A stretch of DNA of 64,000 nt from Mesorhizobium tamadayense (GTDB taxonomy: Bacteria; Pseudomonadota; Alphaproteobacteria; Rhizobiales; Rhizobiaceae): contig NZ_RQXT01000005.1 in NCBI RefSeq assembly GCF_003863365.1, forward strand, positions 62,001 through 126,000. The letters run 5' to 3'. The stretch's first letter is position 1, and each line of letters begins with the position of its first letter. Positions 52,246-62,686 of the stretch are shown piece by piece. The notes beneath the pieces are model-generated. The model had not been told where the DNA came from and ran no database searches. It worked only from the letters and a program-made list of their open reading frames with translations. A program made the translations under genes and the position numbers.

Positions 52246-53253
52246 ATGTTGCGATTCCTGCTTATGCGCATAGCGTCGGCGATCCCCGTCCTCGCGATCT
52301 TGAGCCTCGTCACCTTCGCCATCATCCAGGCGCCGCCGGGCGACTATGCCGACTACATCCGCTCGCAGCTGATCAACCAGGGCGGCGCTTCTTTCGCCCA
52401 GGCCGATGCGCAAGCGCAGGCCTACCGTGTCGAGCATGGCCTCGATAAGCCGCTGCCCATCCAGTATCTCAACTGGATCGGCGGCATCGTCACCCGCGGC
52501 GATTTCGGCTACAGCCTCTATTACAACAAGCCGGTGGCCGATGTGGTCGGCGAGCGGCTGCCACGCACGCTGCTGCTGGCGCTTGTCTGCCACCTGCTCG
52601 CCTCAGTGCTCGGCATTACCTTCGGCATCTGGGCGGCGACACGCCAGTATACCTGGATCGACTCGACGCTGTCGGCCATCTCCTTCCTCGGCATGACGGT
52701 GCCGCGCTTCCTGATGGCGCTGATCATCGTCTATCTGCTGGTCTTCCAGTTCAACGTCTCGGAGATCGGCTCGTTCTTCTCGCCGCAATATGGCGGCGCG
52801 CCGTGGTCGTGGGCGAAGTTCGTCGACCTCGTCAAGCATGTCTGGCCGGTGGTGGCGATCGCGACCTTCGGCGGACTCGCCTACAACATGCGCGTCATGC
52901 GCGGCAATCTGCTCGACACGCTGAACGCCCAATATGTCGAGACGGCCAAGGCCAAGGGATTGACCGGCGGCGCTGTGGTGATGCGGCACGCCGTGCCCAA
53001 CGCGCTGCATCCGCTCGTAATGTATCAGGGCGTGGTGCTGCCCTATATGCTCACCGGCGAGATCGAGACGGCGATCATCTTCGCGCTGCCGACCGTCGGC
53101 CCGGCGATCGTCGGCTCGATGGCGGTGGGCGACGTCTATGTGACGGCAACCTTCATGATGGTGCTGTCGGCGACGCTGATCGTCGGCAACATCATCGCCG
53201 ACATGCTGCTCGCCCTGCTCGACCCGCGCGTGCGCCAGTTCGGGGAGCGCTAG
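52246..53253 (+). CDS. agpB: ABC transporter permease 1 (DppB type)
   Basis: A 335-residue inner-membrane protein with six predicted helices. The N-terminal LRFLLMRIASAIPVLAILSL and GFGYSLYYN-like stretch TRGDFGYSLYYNKPVADVVG are typical of DppB. The EAA loop that contacts the ATPase reads ETAKAKGLTGGAVVMRHAVP, NALHPLVM. Its stop (TAG) abuts the next start ATG directly. Symbol by analogy to the S. meliloti agp system. Confidence 0.93.
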   Translation: MLRFLLMRIASAIPVLAILSLVTFAIIQAPPGDYADYIRSQLINQGGASFAQADAQAQAYRVEHGLDKPLPIQYLNWIGGIVTRGDFGYSLYYNKPVADVVGERLPRTLLLALVCHLLASVLGITFGIWAATRQYTWIDSTLSAISFLGMTVPRFLMALIIVYLLVFQFNVSEIGSFFSPQYGGAPWSWAKFVDLVKHVWPVVAIATFGGLAYNMRVMRGNLLDTLNAQYVETAKAKGLTGGAVVMRHAVPNALHPLVMYQGVVLPYMLTGEIETAIIFALPTVGPAIVGSMAVGDVYVTATFMMVLSATLIVGNIIADMLLALLDPRVRQFGER

Positions 53254-54390
53254 ATGCTGGCGCGCGACCCATCACCACCGCCCCTGCCGCCCGAGGGAAC
53301 CACGACCAAGCCCGGACACGGCAACGAAAGCTACATCGCGCTGGTCTGGCGCCGGCTGAAGCGCTCCTGGACCGGCATGGCCGGGCTTTGCCTGGTCGTG
53401 TTGCTGCTTCTCATGGCGGTGTTCGCTGAATTCCTGGCGCCGATGGACCCGAAGGCCACCGATGTCGCCTTCGCGCCGCCGCAAGTGCCTGTTTTCCATG
53501 ACAAGGACGGCAATTTTGCCGCGCGGCCCAGGGTTTATGCGCTGGCCGATTCGACCGATCTCGACCCGGTCACCTTCCAGCCGATCGTCGGCCCCGACTA
53601 CGATCATCCGCGACTGCTCGGCTTCCTTGTCGAGGGTGCGCCCTACAAGCTCCTTGGGCTTATTCCGGCGAACCGGCACTTCTTCGCCTCAATGGATGGC
53701 CAGCCGGTGCATTTCCTCGGCACCGACAAATTCGGCCGCGACGTGCTGTCGCGCGCCATCCACGGCTCGCGCGTCTCGCTGATGATCGCGCTGACGGTAG
53801 TCTTCATCATCACCGTCATCGGCACCACCGTCGGCATGGTTTCCGGCTATTTGGGCGGCAGGTTCGACGTCTGGGTGCAGCGCTTCGTCGAGCTGGTGCT
53901 CGCCTTCCCGCAACTGCCGCTCTATCTGGCGCTGACGACGCTGATCCCGGTCACCGCGCCGACCAACGTCTTCCTCGCCTTCGTCATCATCGTCATGTCG
54001 GCGCTGGGCTGGGCGCAGATGTCGCGCGAGGTGCGCGGCAAGACGCTGGCGCTGGCGCGGATCGATTATGTGCGTGCCGCCATGGCGGTCGGCGCCACCG
54101 ACCGGCGCATCATCATGCAGCATATCTTCCCCAATGTGATGAGCCATGTGATCGTCGCGGTCACGCTGGCGATCCCGACGGTGGTGCTCTTGGAATCCTT
54201 CCTCGGCTTCCTCGGCTTCGCGGTGAAACCACCGCTGATCTCGTGGGGGCTGATGCTGCAGGATACCGCGACCTATTCGGTCATCGGCACCTATCCGTGG
54301 ATTCTCTCGCCGGTCGGCTTCGTGCTGATCACGGTCTTTGCCTTCAACGCGCTGGGCGACGGCCTGCGCGATGCCGTCGATCCGTACTGA
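53254..54390 (+). CDS. agpC: ABC transporter permease 2 (DppC type)
   Basis: A 378-residue inner-membrane protein with six helices. It carries the usual DppC layout: cytoplasmic N-terminus, first helix (GLCLVVLLLLMAVFAEFLAP), a large periplasmic loop of about 150 residues, then FLGTDKFGRDVLSRAIHGSR and the EAA loop YVRAAMAVGATDRRIIMQHI, FPNVMSHVIV. The periplasmic loop is longer than in DppC, as in the long-type members of this subfamily. The ATG follows the agpB-like stop with no gap. Confidence 0.92.
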   Translation: MLARDPSPPPLPPEGTTTKPGHGNESYIALVWRRLKRSWTGMAGLCLVVLLLLMAVFAEFLAPMDPKATDVAFAPPQVPVFHDKDGNFAARPRVYALADSTDLDPVTFQPIVGPDYDHPRLLGFLVEGAPYKLLGLIPANRHFFASMDGQPVHFLGTDKFGRDVLSRAIHGSRVSLMIALTVVFIITVIGTTVGMVSGYLGGRFDVWVQRFVELVLAFPQLPLYLALTTLIPVTAPTNVFLAFVIIVMSALGWAQMSREVRGKTLALARIDYVRAAMAVGATDRRIIMQHIFPNVMSHVIVAVTLAIPTVVLLESFLGFLGFAVKPPLISWGLMLQDTATYSVIGTYPWILSPVGFVLITVFAFNALGDGLRDAVDPY

Positions 54391-54400
54391 GGTGGCAGGA

Positions 54401-56071
<1,671 letters not shown>

Positions 56072-56090
56072 ACATTTGCCGGAGGTTAGC

Positions 56091-57461
56091 GTGGCAAGAA
56101 ATCCCAAGATCACTTTCATCGGCGCCGGCTCGACGGTGTTCATGAAGAACATCGTCGGCGACGTGCTGCAGCGGCCGGCGCTGTCGGGCGCGACCATCGC
56201 GCTGATGGACATCAATCCGCAGCGGCTGGAAGAGAGCGCCGTCGTCGTCAACAAGCTGATCGCGACGCTCGGCGTGAAGGCGAAGGCCGAGATCTATTCC
56301 GACCAGCGCAAGGCACTCGCCGGCGCCGATTTCGTCGTCGTCGCCTTCCAGATCGGCGGCTATGAGCCCTGTACCGTCACCGACTTCGAGGTGCCGAAGA
56401 AATACGGCCTGCGCCAGACGATCGCCGACACGCTCGGCGTCGGCGGCATCATGCGCGCCTTAAGGACCGTGCCGCATCTGTGGAAGATCTGCGAGGACAT
56501 GCTCGCGGTCTGTCCCGAGGCGATCATGCTGCAATATGTCAACCCGATGGCGATCAACACCTGGGCGATCACCGAGAGATACCCCACAATCAAGCAGATC
56601 GGCCTCTGCCATTCGGTGCAGGGCACGGCGATGGAGCTGGCGCACGACCTCGACCTCCCCTACGAGGAAATCCGTTACCGCGCGGCCGGCATCAACCATA
56701 TGGCCTTCTATCTCAAGTTCGATCATCGCCAGCCGGACGGGTCCTACCGCGACCTCTACCCCGATCTTGTCCGCGCCTATCGCGAAGGCCACGCGCCGAA
56801 GCCGGGCTGGAACCCGCGCTGCCCGAACAAGGTGCGCTACGAGATGCTGACCCGGCTCGGCTATTTCGTCACCGAGAGCTCGGAGCACTTCGCCGAGTAC
56901 ACGCCCTATTTCATCAAGGAGGGCCGCCCCGACCTGATCGAGAAATACGGCATTCCGCTGGATGAATATCCGAAGCGCTGCATCGAGCAGATCGAGGGCT
57001 GGAAGAGACAGGCCGAAGCCTACCGTTCGGCCGACCGGATCGAGGTCGAGCAATCGAAGGAATATGCCTCCTCGATCCTGAACTCGGTCTGGACGGGCGA
57101 GCCGTCGGTGATCTACGGCAATGTCCGCAACAATGGCTGCATCACCTCGCTGCCTTTCGACTGCGCGGCGGAAGTGCCGTGCCTGGTCGATGCCTCGGGC
57201 ATCCAGCCGACCTATATCGGCGACCTGCCGCCGCAGCTCACGGCGCTGATCCGTACCAACATCAATGTGCAGGAACTGACGGTGCGGGCGCTGATGAGCG
57301 AGAACCGCGAGCATATCTACCACGCGGCGATGATGGACCCTCACACAGCAGCCGAGCTCGACCTCGACCAGATCTGGTCGCTGGTCGACGACCTGATCGC
57401 CGCTCACGGCGACTGGCTGCCGGCCTGGGCGCGTAAGGACGGCAAGAGCAAGGCCGCCTGA
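56091..57461 (+). CDS. Second GH4 alpha-glycosidase
   Basis: A 456-residue GH4 enzyme, start chosen at GTG 56091 because GGAGG lies 5 bases upstream; a TTG at 56076 would add five residues. Features: NPKITFIGAGSTVFMKNIVG, VVVAFQIGGYEPCTVTDFEV, IMLQYVNPMAINTWAITERY, the metal ligand Cys in GLCHSVQGTAMELAHDLDLP and His in AAGINHMAFYLKFDH. It is clearly related to, but diverged from, the first GH4 gene, and closes the operon. The match to MelA-type alpha-galactosidases is at least as good as that of the first enzyme, so the two names may be exchangeable. Confidence 0.93.
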   Translation: MARNPKITFIGAGSTVFMKNIVGDVLQRPALSGATIALMDINPQRLEESAVVVNKLIATLGVKAKAEIYSDQRKALAGADFVVVAFQIGGYEPCTVTDFEVPKKYGLRQTIADTLGVGGIMRALRTVPHLWKICEDMLAVCPEAIMLQYVNPMAINTWAITERYPTIKQIGLCHSVQGTAMELAHDLDLPYEEIRYRAAGINHMAFYLKFDHRQPDGSYRDLYPDLVRAYREGHAPKPGWNPRCPNKVRYEMLTRLGYFVTESSEHFAEYTPYFIKEGRPDLIEKYGIPLDEYPKRCIEQIEGWKRQAEAYRSADRIEVEQSKEYASSILNSVWTGEPSVIYGNVRNNGCITSLPFDCAAEVPCLVDASGIQPTYIGDLPPQLTALIRTNINVQELTVRALMSENREHIYHAAMMDPHTAAELDLDQIWSLVDDLIAAHGDWLPAWARKDGKSKAA

Positions 57462-57483
57462 TCCGCGGCGATCAGCCGCCGGC
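57452..57483. terminator. Stem-loop between convergent GH4 and purD genes
   Basis: GGCCGCCTGATC... (57452 on) pairs with GATCAGCCGCCGGCC around CGCGGC, forming a strong hairpin that includes both stop codons. Only 10 bases separate the two genes, so a shared two-way terminator is likely, though no U run is seen. Confidence 0.55.
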
Positions 57484-58752
57484 CTTCTCCCGCTCGACGG
57501 CGCGCCAGCCGATGTCATGGCGGAAGAAGCCCTGCGGCCAGTCGATCCGGTCGATCGCCGCGTAGGCCCGTCTCTGCGCCTCGCCGACCGTGGCGCCGAG
57601 AGCGGTGACGTTGAGCACACGGCCGCCATTGGCGACCAGCGCACCGCCATTGATGGCGGTGCCGGCATGGAAGATTTCGGCGCCCTCGCTCGCGGCCTCG
57701 TCGAGGCCGCGGATGACCGAGCCTTTCTCCGGCGTGCCGGGATAGCCCCTCGCCGCCATCACCACGGTCAGCGCTGCTTCGTCGCTCCAGCGCGCCGACA
57801 TATGCGCGAGTTGGCCATCAACGGCGGCGTTGAGCAGGACCAGCAGGTCGTCCTTCAGCCGCATCATCAGCACCTGGCATTCCGGATCGCCGAAGCGGGT
57901 GTTGTATTCGATCAGCTTCGGACCCTGGTCGGTGATCATCAACCCAGCGAAGAGGATGCCGGCGAACGGCGCGCCGAGTTCGGCCATGCCGCGCATGGTC
58001 GGCTCGATGATCTCGCGCATGGTGCGATCGGTCATTTCGGGCGTCATCACCGGCGCCGGCGAATAGGCGCCCATGCCGCCCGTGTTCGGGCCGGTATCGC
58101 CGTCGCCGACGCGCTTATGGTCCTGCGCGGTGCCGAAGGGCAGAGCCGTGGCGCCGTCGCACAGGCAGAAGAAGCTCGCCTCCTCGCCGGTCAGATATTC
58201 CTCGACGACGACCTCGGCGCCGGCAGCGCCAAAGGCGCCATCGAAACAGGCCTCGATCGCAGCCAGCGCCTCCTCCAGCGTCATGGCGATAGTGACGCCC
58301 TTGCCGGCGGCAAGCCCGTCGGCCTTGATGACGATCGGCGCGCCCGTCTGCTCGACATAGGCTCTGGCCGAGGCGAGGTCGCTGAAGCGGCCATAGGCTG
58401 CGGTCGGGATGTTGAATTTCGCGCAAAGATCCTTGGTGAAACCCTTCGAGCCCTCAAGCCGCGCCGCAGCCTTTGACGGACCGAAGACGCGGATGCCCCA
58501 GGCGCGCAGGTCGTCGGCGATGCCGGCCACCAATGGCGCTTCCGGGCCAACCACGACGAGATCGATAGTCTTGTCCTGGCAGAAGGCGGCGATGGCGGAA
58601 TGGTCGGAAATGTCCAGCTTGACCAGTTCGGCGAGGCGGCCGATGCCGGGATTGCCCGGCGAGGCATAGAGCCTGGTGAGCAGCGGCGAGGCGGACATCT
58701 TCCAGGCCAGCGCATGTTCGCGGCCGCCCGAGCCGAGAAGAAGAACGTTCAT
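57472..58752 (-). CDS. purD: Phosphoribosylamine-glycine ligase
   Basis: A 426-residue ATP-grasp enzyme of purine synthesis (GAR synthetase). Start at ATG 58752 ([20 protein letters not shown]); a GTG at 58758 is possible. Marks: [55 protein letters not shown], the conserved [20 protein letters not shown] and [18 protein letters not shown]. Standard length and intact active site. Not linked to other pur genes here. Confidence 0.97.
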   Translation of the reverse strand: MNVLLLGSGGREHALAWKMSASPLLTRLYASPGNPGIGRLAELVKLDISDHSAIAAFCQDKTIDLVVVGPEAPLVAGIADDLRAWGIRVFGPSKAAARLEGSKGFTKDLCAKFNIPTAAYGRFSDLASARAYVEQTGAPIVIKADGLAAGKGVTIAMTLEEALAAIEACFDGAFGAAGAEVVVEEYLTGEEASFFCLCDGATALPFGTAQDHKRVGDGDTGPNTGGMGAYSPAPVMTPEMTDRTMREIIEPTMRGMAELGAPFAGILFAGLMITDQGPKLIEYNTRFGDPECQVLMMRLKDDLLVLLNAAVDGQLAHMSARWSDEAALTVVMAARGYPGTPEKGSVIRGLDEAASEGAEIFHAGTAINGGALVANGGRVLNVTALGATVGEAQRRAYAAIDRIDWPQGFFRHDIGWRAVEREKAGG

Positions 58753-58926
58753 GGCCACCTCTTGCTGATCGTCTCCCTGAACCCGCTATTGGTCCAAGGG
58801 CGACGGGTCAAGGCGTCTTAGCGTTTTGGTGGCGATTGCACACGGGAACGTTGCCCGTATCAAGACGCGATGAGGCATGTTTGTCGGTAAGGAAACCGAT
58901 CCCGCCGGTCAGCTCCGGAAAGCGAC

Positions 58927-59721
58927 TCAGCTCTGGAAAACGATGGGGAACCAGTCCTCGCGCAGTTTCTGGCCGGGCTTCATGCCGTGACCCGGATAGG
59001 GCGGCGAGGTGCGGCCGGGCCGCTCGACATAATGGGCGTCGTCGCCGACCCAGCGCAGCGACAGTGCTCTGCGCCGGGCCGAGGTCATGTTGCCGCGCGC
59101 GCCATGGGCGGTGCGGAAGTCGAACAGGATGGCGTCGCCGGGCTCCATCTCCCATTCGAGAACCTTCAGCGATGGGTCCCTGTCGGGATCGGGTACCGGC
59201 AGGTAGTCGCCCTCGGCGGCATAGAAATTGCCGTCATCGAGCCAGCGCACCGGCAGGATCATCTTTTGCCATTTATGCGAGCCCGCGATCAGCCGAAGCG
59301 TCGCCTCCTTCACCGGATCGATCGGGATCCAGAAGCTTACCGTCTGGCTGCCGCCGACGAAATAATAGGGGATGTCCTGGTGCCAGGGCGTCGGCTTCTG
59401 CGTGCCGGGCTCCTTGACCAGCACATGGTCGTGGAAGAACTGCGCGCTGCGCGACTGCATGACGGCGGCCGCGAGCTCGGCGGCCGGCGATTCCCGCACG
59501 ATCCTGACGAATTCCGGGATGCGCTCCCAGTTGCAATAGTCGTCGAAGAAGCTGCCCTTGCCGTTGGCGATGTCGGAGGCGGTGGCGCTGCGGTTCTTGA
59601 TGTTGCGCTCGATGCCGTCGGCGATGACGTCGACCCAGTCCTTGAACGCGCCGCGGATGCAGACCGCGCCATCGCGCTGGTAATCGGCAATCGTTGCGAC
59701 ATCGAATTTTGCGGCGGCCAT
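58927..59721 (-). CDS. Phytanoyl-CoA dioxygenase (PhyH) family protein
   Basis: A 264-residue 2-oxoglutarate/iron dioxygenase-like protein. Start at ATG 59721 (MAAAKFDVATIADYQRDGAV). The iron ligands are present: HxD in PWHQDIPYYFVGG and the distal His in ILFDFRTAHGARGN; the 2-oxoglutarate arginine region is NMTSARRRALSLRW. Family members hydroxylate or oxidise small molecules, often in catabolism or natural product routes. It is divergent from a LysR regulator with a 91-base gap, which suggests control by that protein. Substrate unknown. Confidence 0.92.
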   Translation of the reverse strand: MAAAKFDVATIADYQRDGAVCIRGAFKDWVDVIADGIERNIKNRSATASDIANGKGSFFDDYCNWERIPEFVRIVRESPAAELAAAVMQSRSAQFFHDHVLVKEPGTQKPTPWHQDIPYYFVGGSQTVSFWIPIDPVKEATLRLIAGSHKWQKMILPVRWLDDGNFYAAEGDYLPVPDPDRDPSLKVLEWEMEPGDAILFDFRTAHGARGNMTSARRRALSLRWVGDDAHYVERPGRTSPPYPGHGMKPGQKLREDWFPIVFQS

Positions 59722-59812
59722 GAGCAATCTCCTTCGTCCGGCAAACCGACTATCGCAAGTGCGTCACATGGCGTAAAATAATAACTTGCCATCTCGCTTA
59801 TAGTTTTACTCT
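59722..59812. promoter_or_regulatory. Divergent LysR / PhyH promoter region
   Basis: The gap is AT-richer than its surroundings, with GGCGTAAAATAATAACTTGC followed by ATAGTTTTACTCT just before the LysR ATG. The TAAAATAATAACTT/ATAGTTTTA pair is a weak inverted repeat that may be the LysR binding site; a clear T-N11-A box cannot be assigned with certainty. Confidence 0.45.
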
Positions 59813-60724
59813 ATGAAGCTTACCCTCACGCAGTTGCGCTATCTCGTCGCCGTGGCGCGCTACGGCAGCGTCACCATGGCCGCCAGGGCGCTGAACGTGT
59901 CGCAGCCTTCGATCTCGGTGGCGATCGACAATGTCGAGGATGCGCTTGGCCAAAAACTGTTCGTGCGTCAGCGGGGAAGCGGCATCGCGCTGACGTCGTT
60001 CGGCCGCAGCGCCGTGGCTAAGGCCAGGCAGGTGCTGGCCGAGGCGGATGAGCTTGTCGGGTTAGGATCGCGCGAGGCCGATGTCGCCGGCGAGCTGGTG
60101 CTCGGCTGCTTCGAGGATCTGGCGCCCTATTTCGCGCCGGCGCTGATCCGTTCATTCTCCGAGCGCTGCCCGTCGGTGACCGTCATTGTCCGCGACGAGA
60201 CCTTCGAGACGCTCGGGCGGCGACTGGCCGACAGCGCCGTCGATCTCGGCCTGACCTACGATCTCGGCCTGCCAGCGCATTTCGCGCGCATCCTGTTGCA
60301 TGAGCTTCGGCCGCATGCGCTGCTGCCTGCCGGTCACGTGCTGGCGGACAAGCGGACCGTCAGCCTGGCTGATCTCGCCGCCCACCCGCTGATCACCACC
60401 GATCAGCCGCATAGCTGGCAGCATATGCTCGATCTCTTCCTCAGCCGCGGCCTGTCGCCCGTCGCCCGGTCATCGACAAGCTCGTTCGAGCTGCAGCGCA
60501 GCATGGTGGCCAACGGCTTCGGCGTCGCGGTCAGCTACACCAGGCCGCATGGCGATATGAGCTATGACGGCCTGCCGCTGGTCTGCAAGCCGCTCTCCGA
60601 TCCGCTGCCCATGCAGCGCATCATCCTGACCCATGACACGCGCCAGCGCCTGCCGAAGGCGGCGCTTGCCTTCATAGAGGCCGCAAAAGCGTGGTTCGCC
60701 AGTCACGATGTTTTCACCGCCTGA
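59813..60724 (+). CDS. LysR family transcriptional regulator
   Basis: A 303-residue regulator with a winged helix-turn-helix at the N-terminus (LTQLRYLVAVARYGSVTMAA, RALNVSQPSISVAIDNVEDA) and an effector domain. Divergent from the PhyH-like gene, its probable target; the coeffector is likely a substrate of that enzyme. Ends just before ubiA with a 66-base gap. Confidence 0.95.
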   Translation: MKLTLTQLRYLVAVARYGSVTMAARALNVSQPSISVAIDNVEDALGQKLFVRQRGSGIALTSFGRSAVAKARQVLAEADELVGLGSREADVAGELVLGCFEDLAPYFAPALIRSFSERCPSVTVIVRDETFETLGRRLADSAVDLGLTYDLGLPAHFARILLHELRPHALLPAGHVLADKRTVSLADLAAHPLITTDQPHSWQHMLDLFLSRGLSPVARSSTSSFELQRSMVANGFGVAVSYTRPHGDMSYDGLPLVCKPLSDPLPMQRIILTHDTRQRLPKAALAFIEAAKAWFASHDVFTA

Positions 60725-60790
60725 GTTTTCAGCGCTTGAGCGACAACGCGGCCGCTTGACGGCGCCCATCGCTGCTGCCACTCCAACGGA

Positions 60791-61774
60791 ATGGAAACCA
60801 TCCAGTCGAAAGCGGCCCAGGGCCGTGTCGCCGACGCGCCGAGCGGCCATTGGGTCTACCGGGTGCTGCCACGCTGGCTGTGGCCCTATGCGCAGCTCGC
60901 GCGCTGGGACCGGCCGATCGGCTGGCAATTGCTCTTGTGGCCCTGCTGGTGGTCGGCGGCGCTTGCCGCCAGCGCCTATCCGCGCCCGACGGACCCGCTG
61001 CTGACGCTGTTGCCGGCGCCCTGGTACCTGTTGCTGTTTTTTATCGGCGCCGTCGCCATGCGCGGCGCCGGCTGCACTTATAACGACATCGTCGACGAGG
61101 ACATCGACAACCAGGTCGAGCGCACGCGCTCGCGGCCGCTGCCAGCGGGCAAGGTGACGCGCCGCCAAGCCTGGGCGTTCCTCATCATCCAGGCGCTGGT
61201 CGGGCTTGTGGTGCTCTTGCAGTTCAACAGCTTCGCCATTCTTCTCGGCATCGTCTCGCTCGCGATCGTCGCCATCTATCCGTTCATGAAGCGCATCACC
61301 AACTGGCCGCAATTCGTGCTCGGGCTGGCCTTCTCCTGGGGCGCGCTGATGGGCTGGGCGGCCGAGTTCGGCGACCTCGATGGCCCGGCAATCATGCTCT
61401 ATATCGGCTCGATCCTGTGGGTGATCGGCTACGACACGATCTACGCGCATCAGGACAAGGAAGACGACGCCATCGTCGGCGTGCGCTCGACGGCGCGCCT
61501 GTTCGGCGACAACACCAACACCTGGCTGGTCGGGCTTTACGGCGGCACGCTCATCTGCTTCGCCATCGCCTTTGCCTCGGCGCAGGTGCCGATGCCCGCG
61601 CTGGCCGGACTGATCGCCGCCGGCGCGCATATGGCGCGCCAGATCGTCCGGCTCGACATCAACGATCCGGACCAATGCCTGAGGCTGTTCAAGTCGAACA
61701 ACCAGATCGGCTGGCTGATCTTTCTGGGCCTGATCGGCGGCGCGCTATGGGTGGCGCTGAAGCCGCTGGTGTAG
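60791..61774 (+). CDS. ubiA: 4-hydroxybenzoate polyprenyltransferase
   Basis: A 327-residue inner-membrane protein with about eight or nine helices, attaching the polyprenyl tail to 4-hydroxybenzoate in ubiquinone synthesis. The Asp-rich motifs are CTYNDIVDEDIDNQVERTRS (NDxxDxxxD) and VIGYDTIYAHQDKEDDAIVG (DxxxxxxDxxDD). SRPLPAGKVTRRQAW between them is also typical. Start at ATG 60791 (METIQSKAAQG). The ubiquinone made here feeds the cytochrome c branch that ends in the cta oxidase. Confidence 0.96.
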   Translation: METIQSKAAQGRVADAPSGHWVYRVLPRWLWPYAQLARWDRPIGWQLLLWPCWWSAALAASAYPRPTDPLLTLLPAPWYLLLFFIGAVAMRGAGCTYNDIVDEDIDNQVERTRSRPLPAGKVTRRQAWAFLIIQALVGLVVLLQFNSFAILLGIVSLAIVAIYPFMKRITNWPQFVLGLAFSWGALMGWAAEFGDLDGPAIMLYIGSILWVIGYDTIYAHQDKEDDAIVGVRSTARLFGDNTNTWLVGLYGGTLICFAIAFASAQVPMPALAGLIAAGAHMARQIVRLDINDPDQCLRLFKSNNQIGWLIFLGLIGGALWVALKPLV

Positions 61775-61783
61775 CGGCTCTTT

Positions 61784-61926
61784 TCCTTCTCCCATGCGGG
61801 AGAAGGTGGACCGGCGCGAAGCGCCGAGACGGTTGAGGGGTGGGTGACGGAGCGCCGTCGGCGCCAAGCTGGAGCTCCCCTCATCCGTCGCCTTCGGCGA
61901 CACCTTCTCCCACAGGGGGAGAAGGA
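61784..61926. repeat. Intergenic repeat with two hairpins (family 3)
   Basis: Fills the gap between ubiA and the DUF6101-like gene. It holds CCTTCTCCCATGCGGGAGAAGG (61785-61806, a self-complementary hairpin, given here in two parts: CCTTCTCCCA and TGCGGGAGAAGG) and a matching one at 61903-61925, joined by CCGGCGCGAAGCGCC and TCGCCTTCGGCGA smaller hairpins. The whole unit is itself an imperfect inverted repeat. Such elements are widespread in rhizobial genomes. It may end both convergent transcripts. Confidence 0.75.
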
Positions 61927-61935
61927 AGAATCGCG

Positions 61936-62502
61936 CTACTCCCGCGCAATAATCTCCTCGCCGCCGATGACAAGCCGCAGGCCAAGATTGCCGGTCCTGC
62001 GGCGGGCGAGGAAGCGCGGACGGCGCATGTTGGAGACACGGCCCTTGCGGCGTTCCTGCGGCGGCAGCGCCTTGATGGCGGCGCCGAGCGATTCTTCCAG
62101 CGTGCGGGCAATGCCGTCGGCCTCGATCAGGAGCATCGGCAGCCGATAGGCGTCGGCCCAGGCGCGCCAGTCGGCGGCGACGTCGTCGAGATCGTCGGCG
62201 ACCAAAAGCGGCACCGACAGCATCGGATCATTGTGCAGAAGTTCCAAGGTCACGGTGACGTTGCCGTCCGGATCTTCCATGGCGCGGGCGGCGACGCCGC
62301 GGAACGCATTGGCGGGCAGCGCGATGATCGCCGGCACGCCGCTCATCTCCAGCAAGCGCCGGATGACGGCGCCGCGATGGTCGATGGTGAAGGTAACATC
62401 GCCATAGTCGTCGCGCGTGGCATAGCTTACCATTTGCGGCAGGCGAAACGGGTCGAGACGCATGTTGCGCCCGGCCCAGACTGGCTTCAGTCCAGTATTC
62501 AT
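61936..62502 (-). CDS. DUF6101-like protein
   Basis: A 188-residue soluble protein beginning MNTGLKPVWAGRNMRLDPFR. Conserved-looking parts are LPQMVSYATRDDYGDVTFTI, FRGVAARAMEDPDGNVTVTL, ELLHNDPMLSVPLLVADDLD and the basic tail RRPRFLARRRTGNLG. It resembles a rhizobial family annotated DUF6101; its function is unknown. The C-terminus ends in GGEEIIARE. It stands alone, convergent with ubiA. Confidence 0.78.
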   Translation of the reverse strand: MNTGLKPVWAGRNMRLDPFRLPQMVSYATRDDYGDVTFTIDHRGAVIRRLLEMSGVPAIIALPANAFRGVAARAMEDPDGNVTVTLELLHNDPMLSVPLLVADDLDDVAADWRAWADAYRLPMLLIEADGIARTLEESLGAAIKALPPQERRKGRVSNMRRPRFLARRRTGNLGLRLVIGGEEIIARE

Positions 62503-62686
62503 CGATGCCTTCCTGTTTCTCCTGAGGGCCGTTTTCCGGTTCTCTCCGGGCCGGTTTTTCCGGCCTCGCTATGGGATGAAACATTAGCGCTCGCTTCTTA
62601 CCGCCGCGCTTAAGAAAGTCGGTTAAATTTTGCTGATCGGAGCCGATGGTTATCGGAATGCGACCAGCCACAAGATGTTGGAAGGA

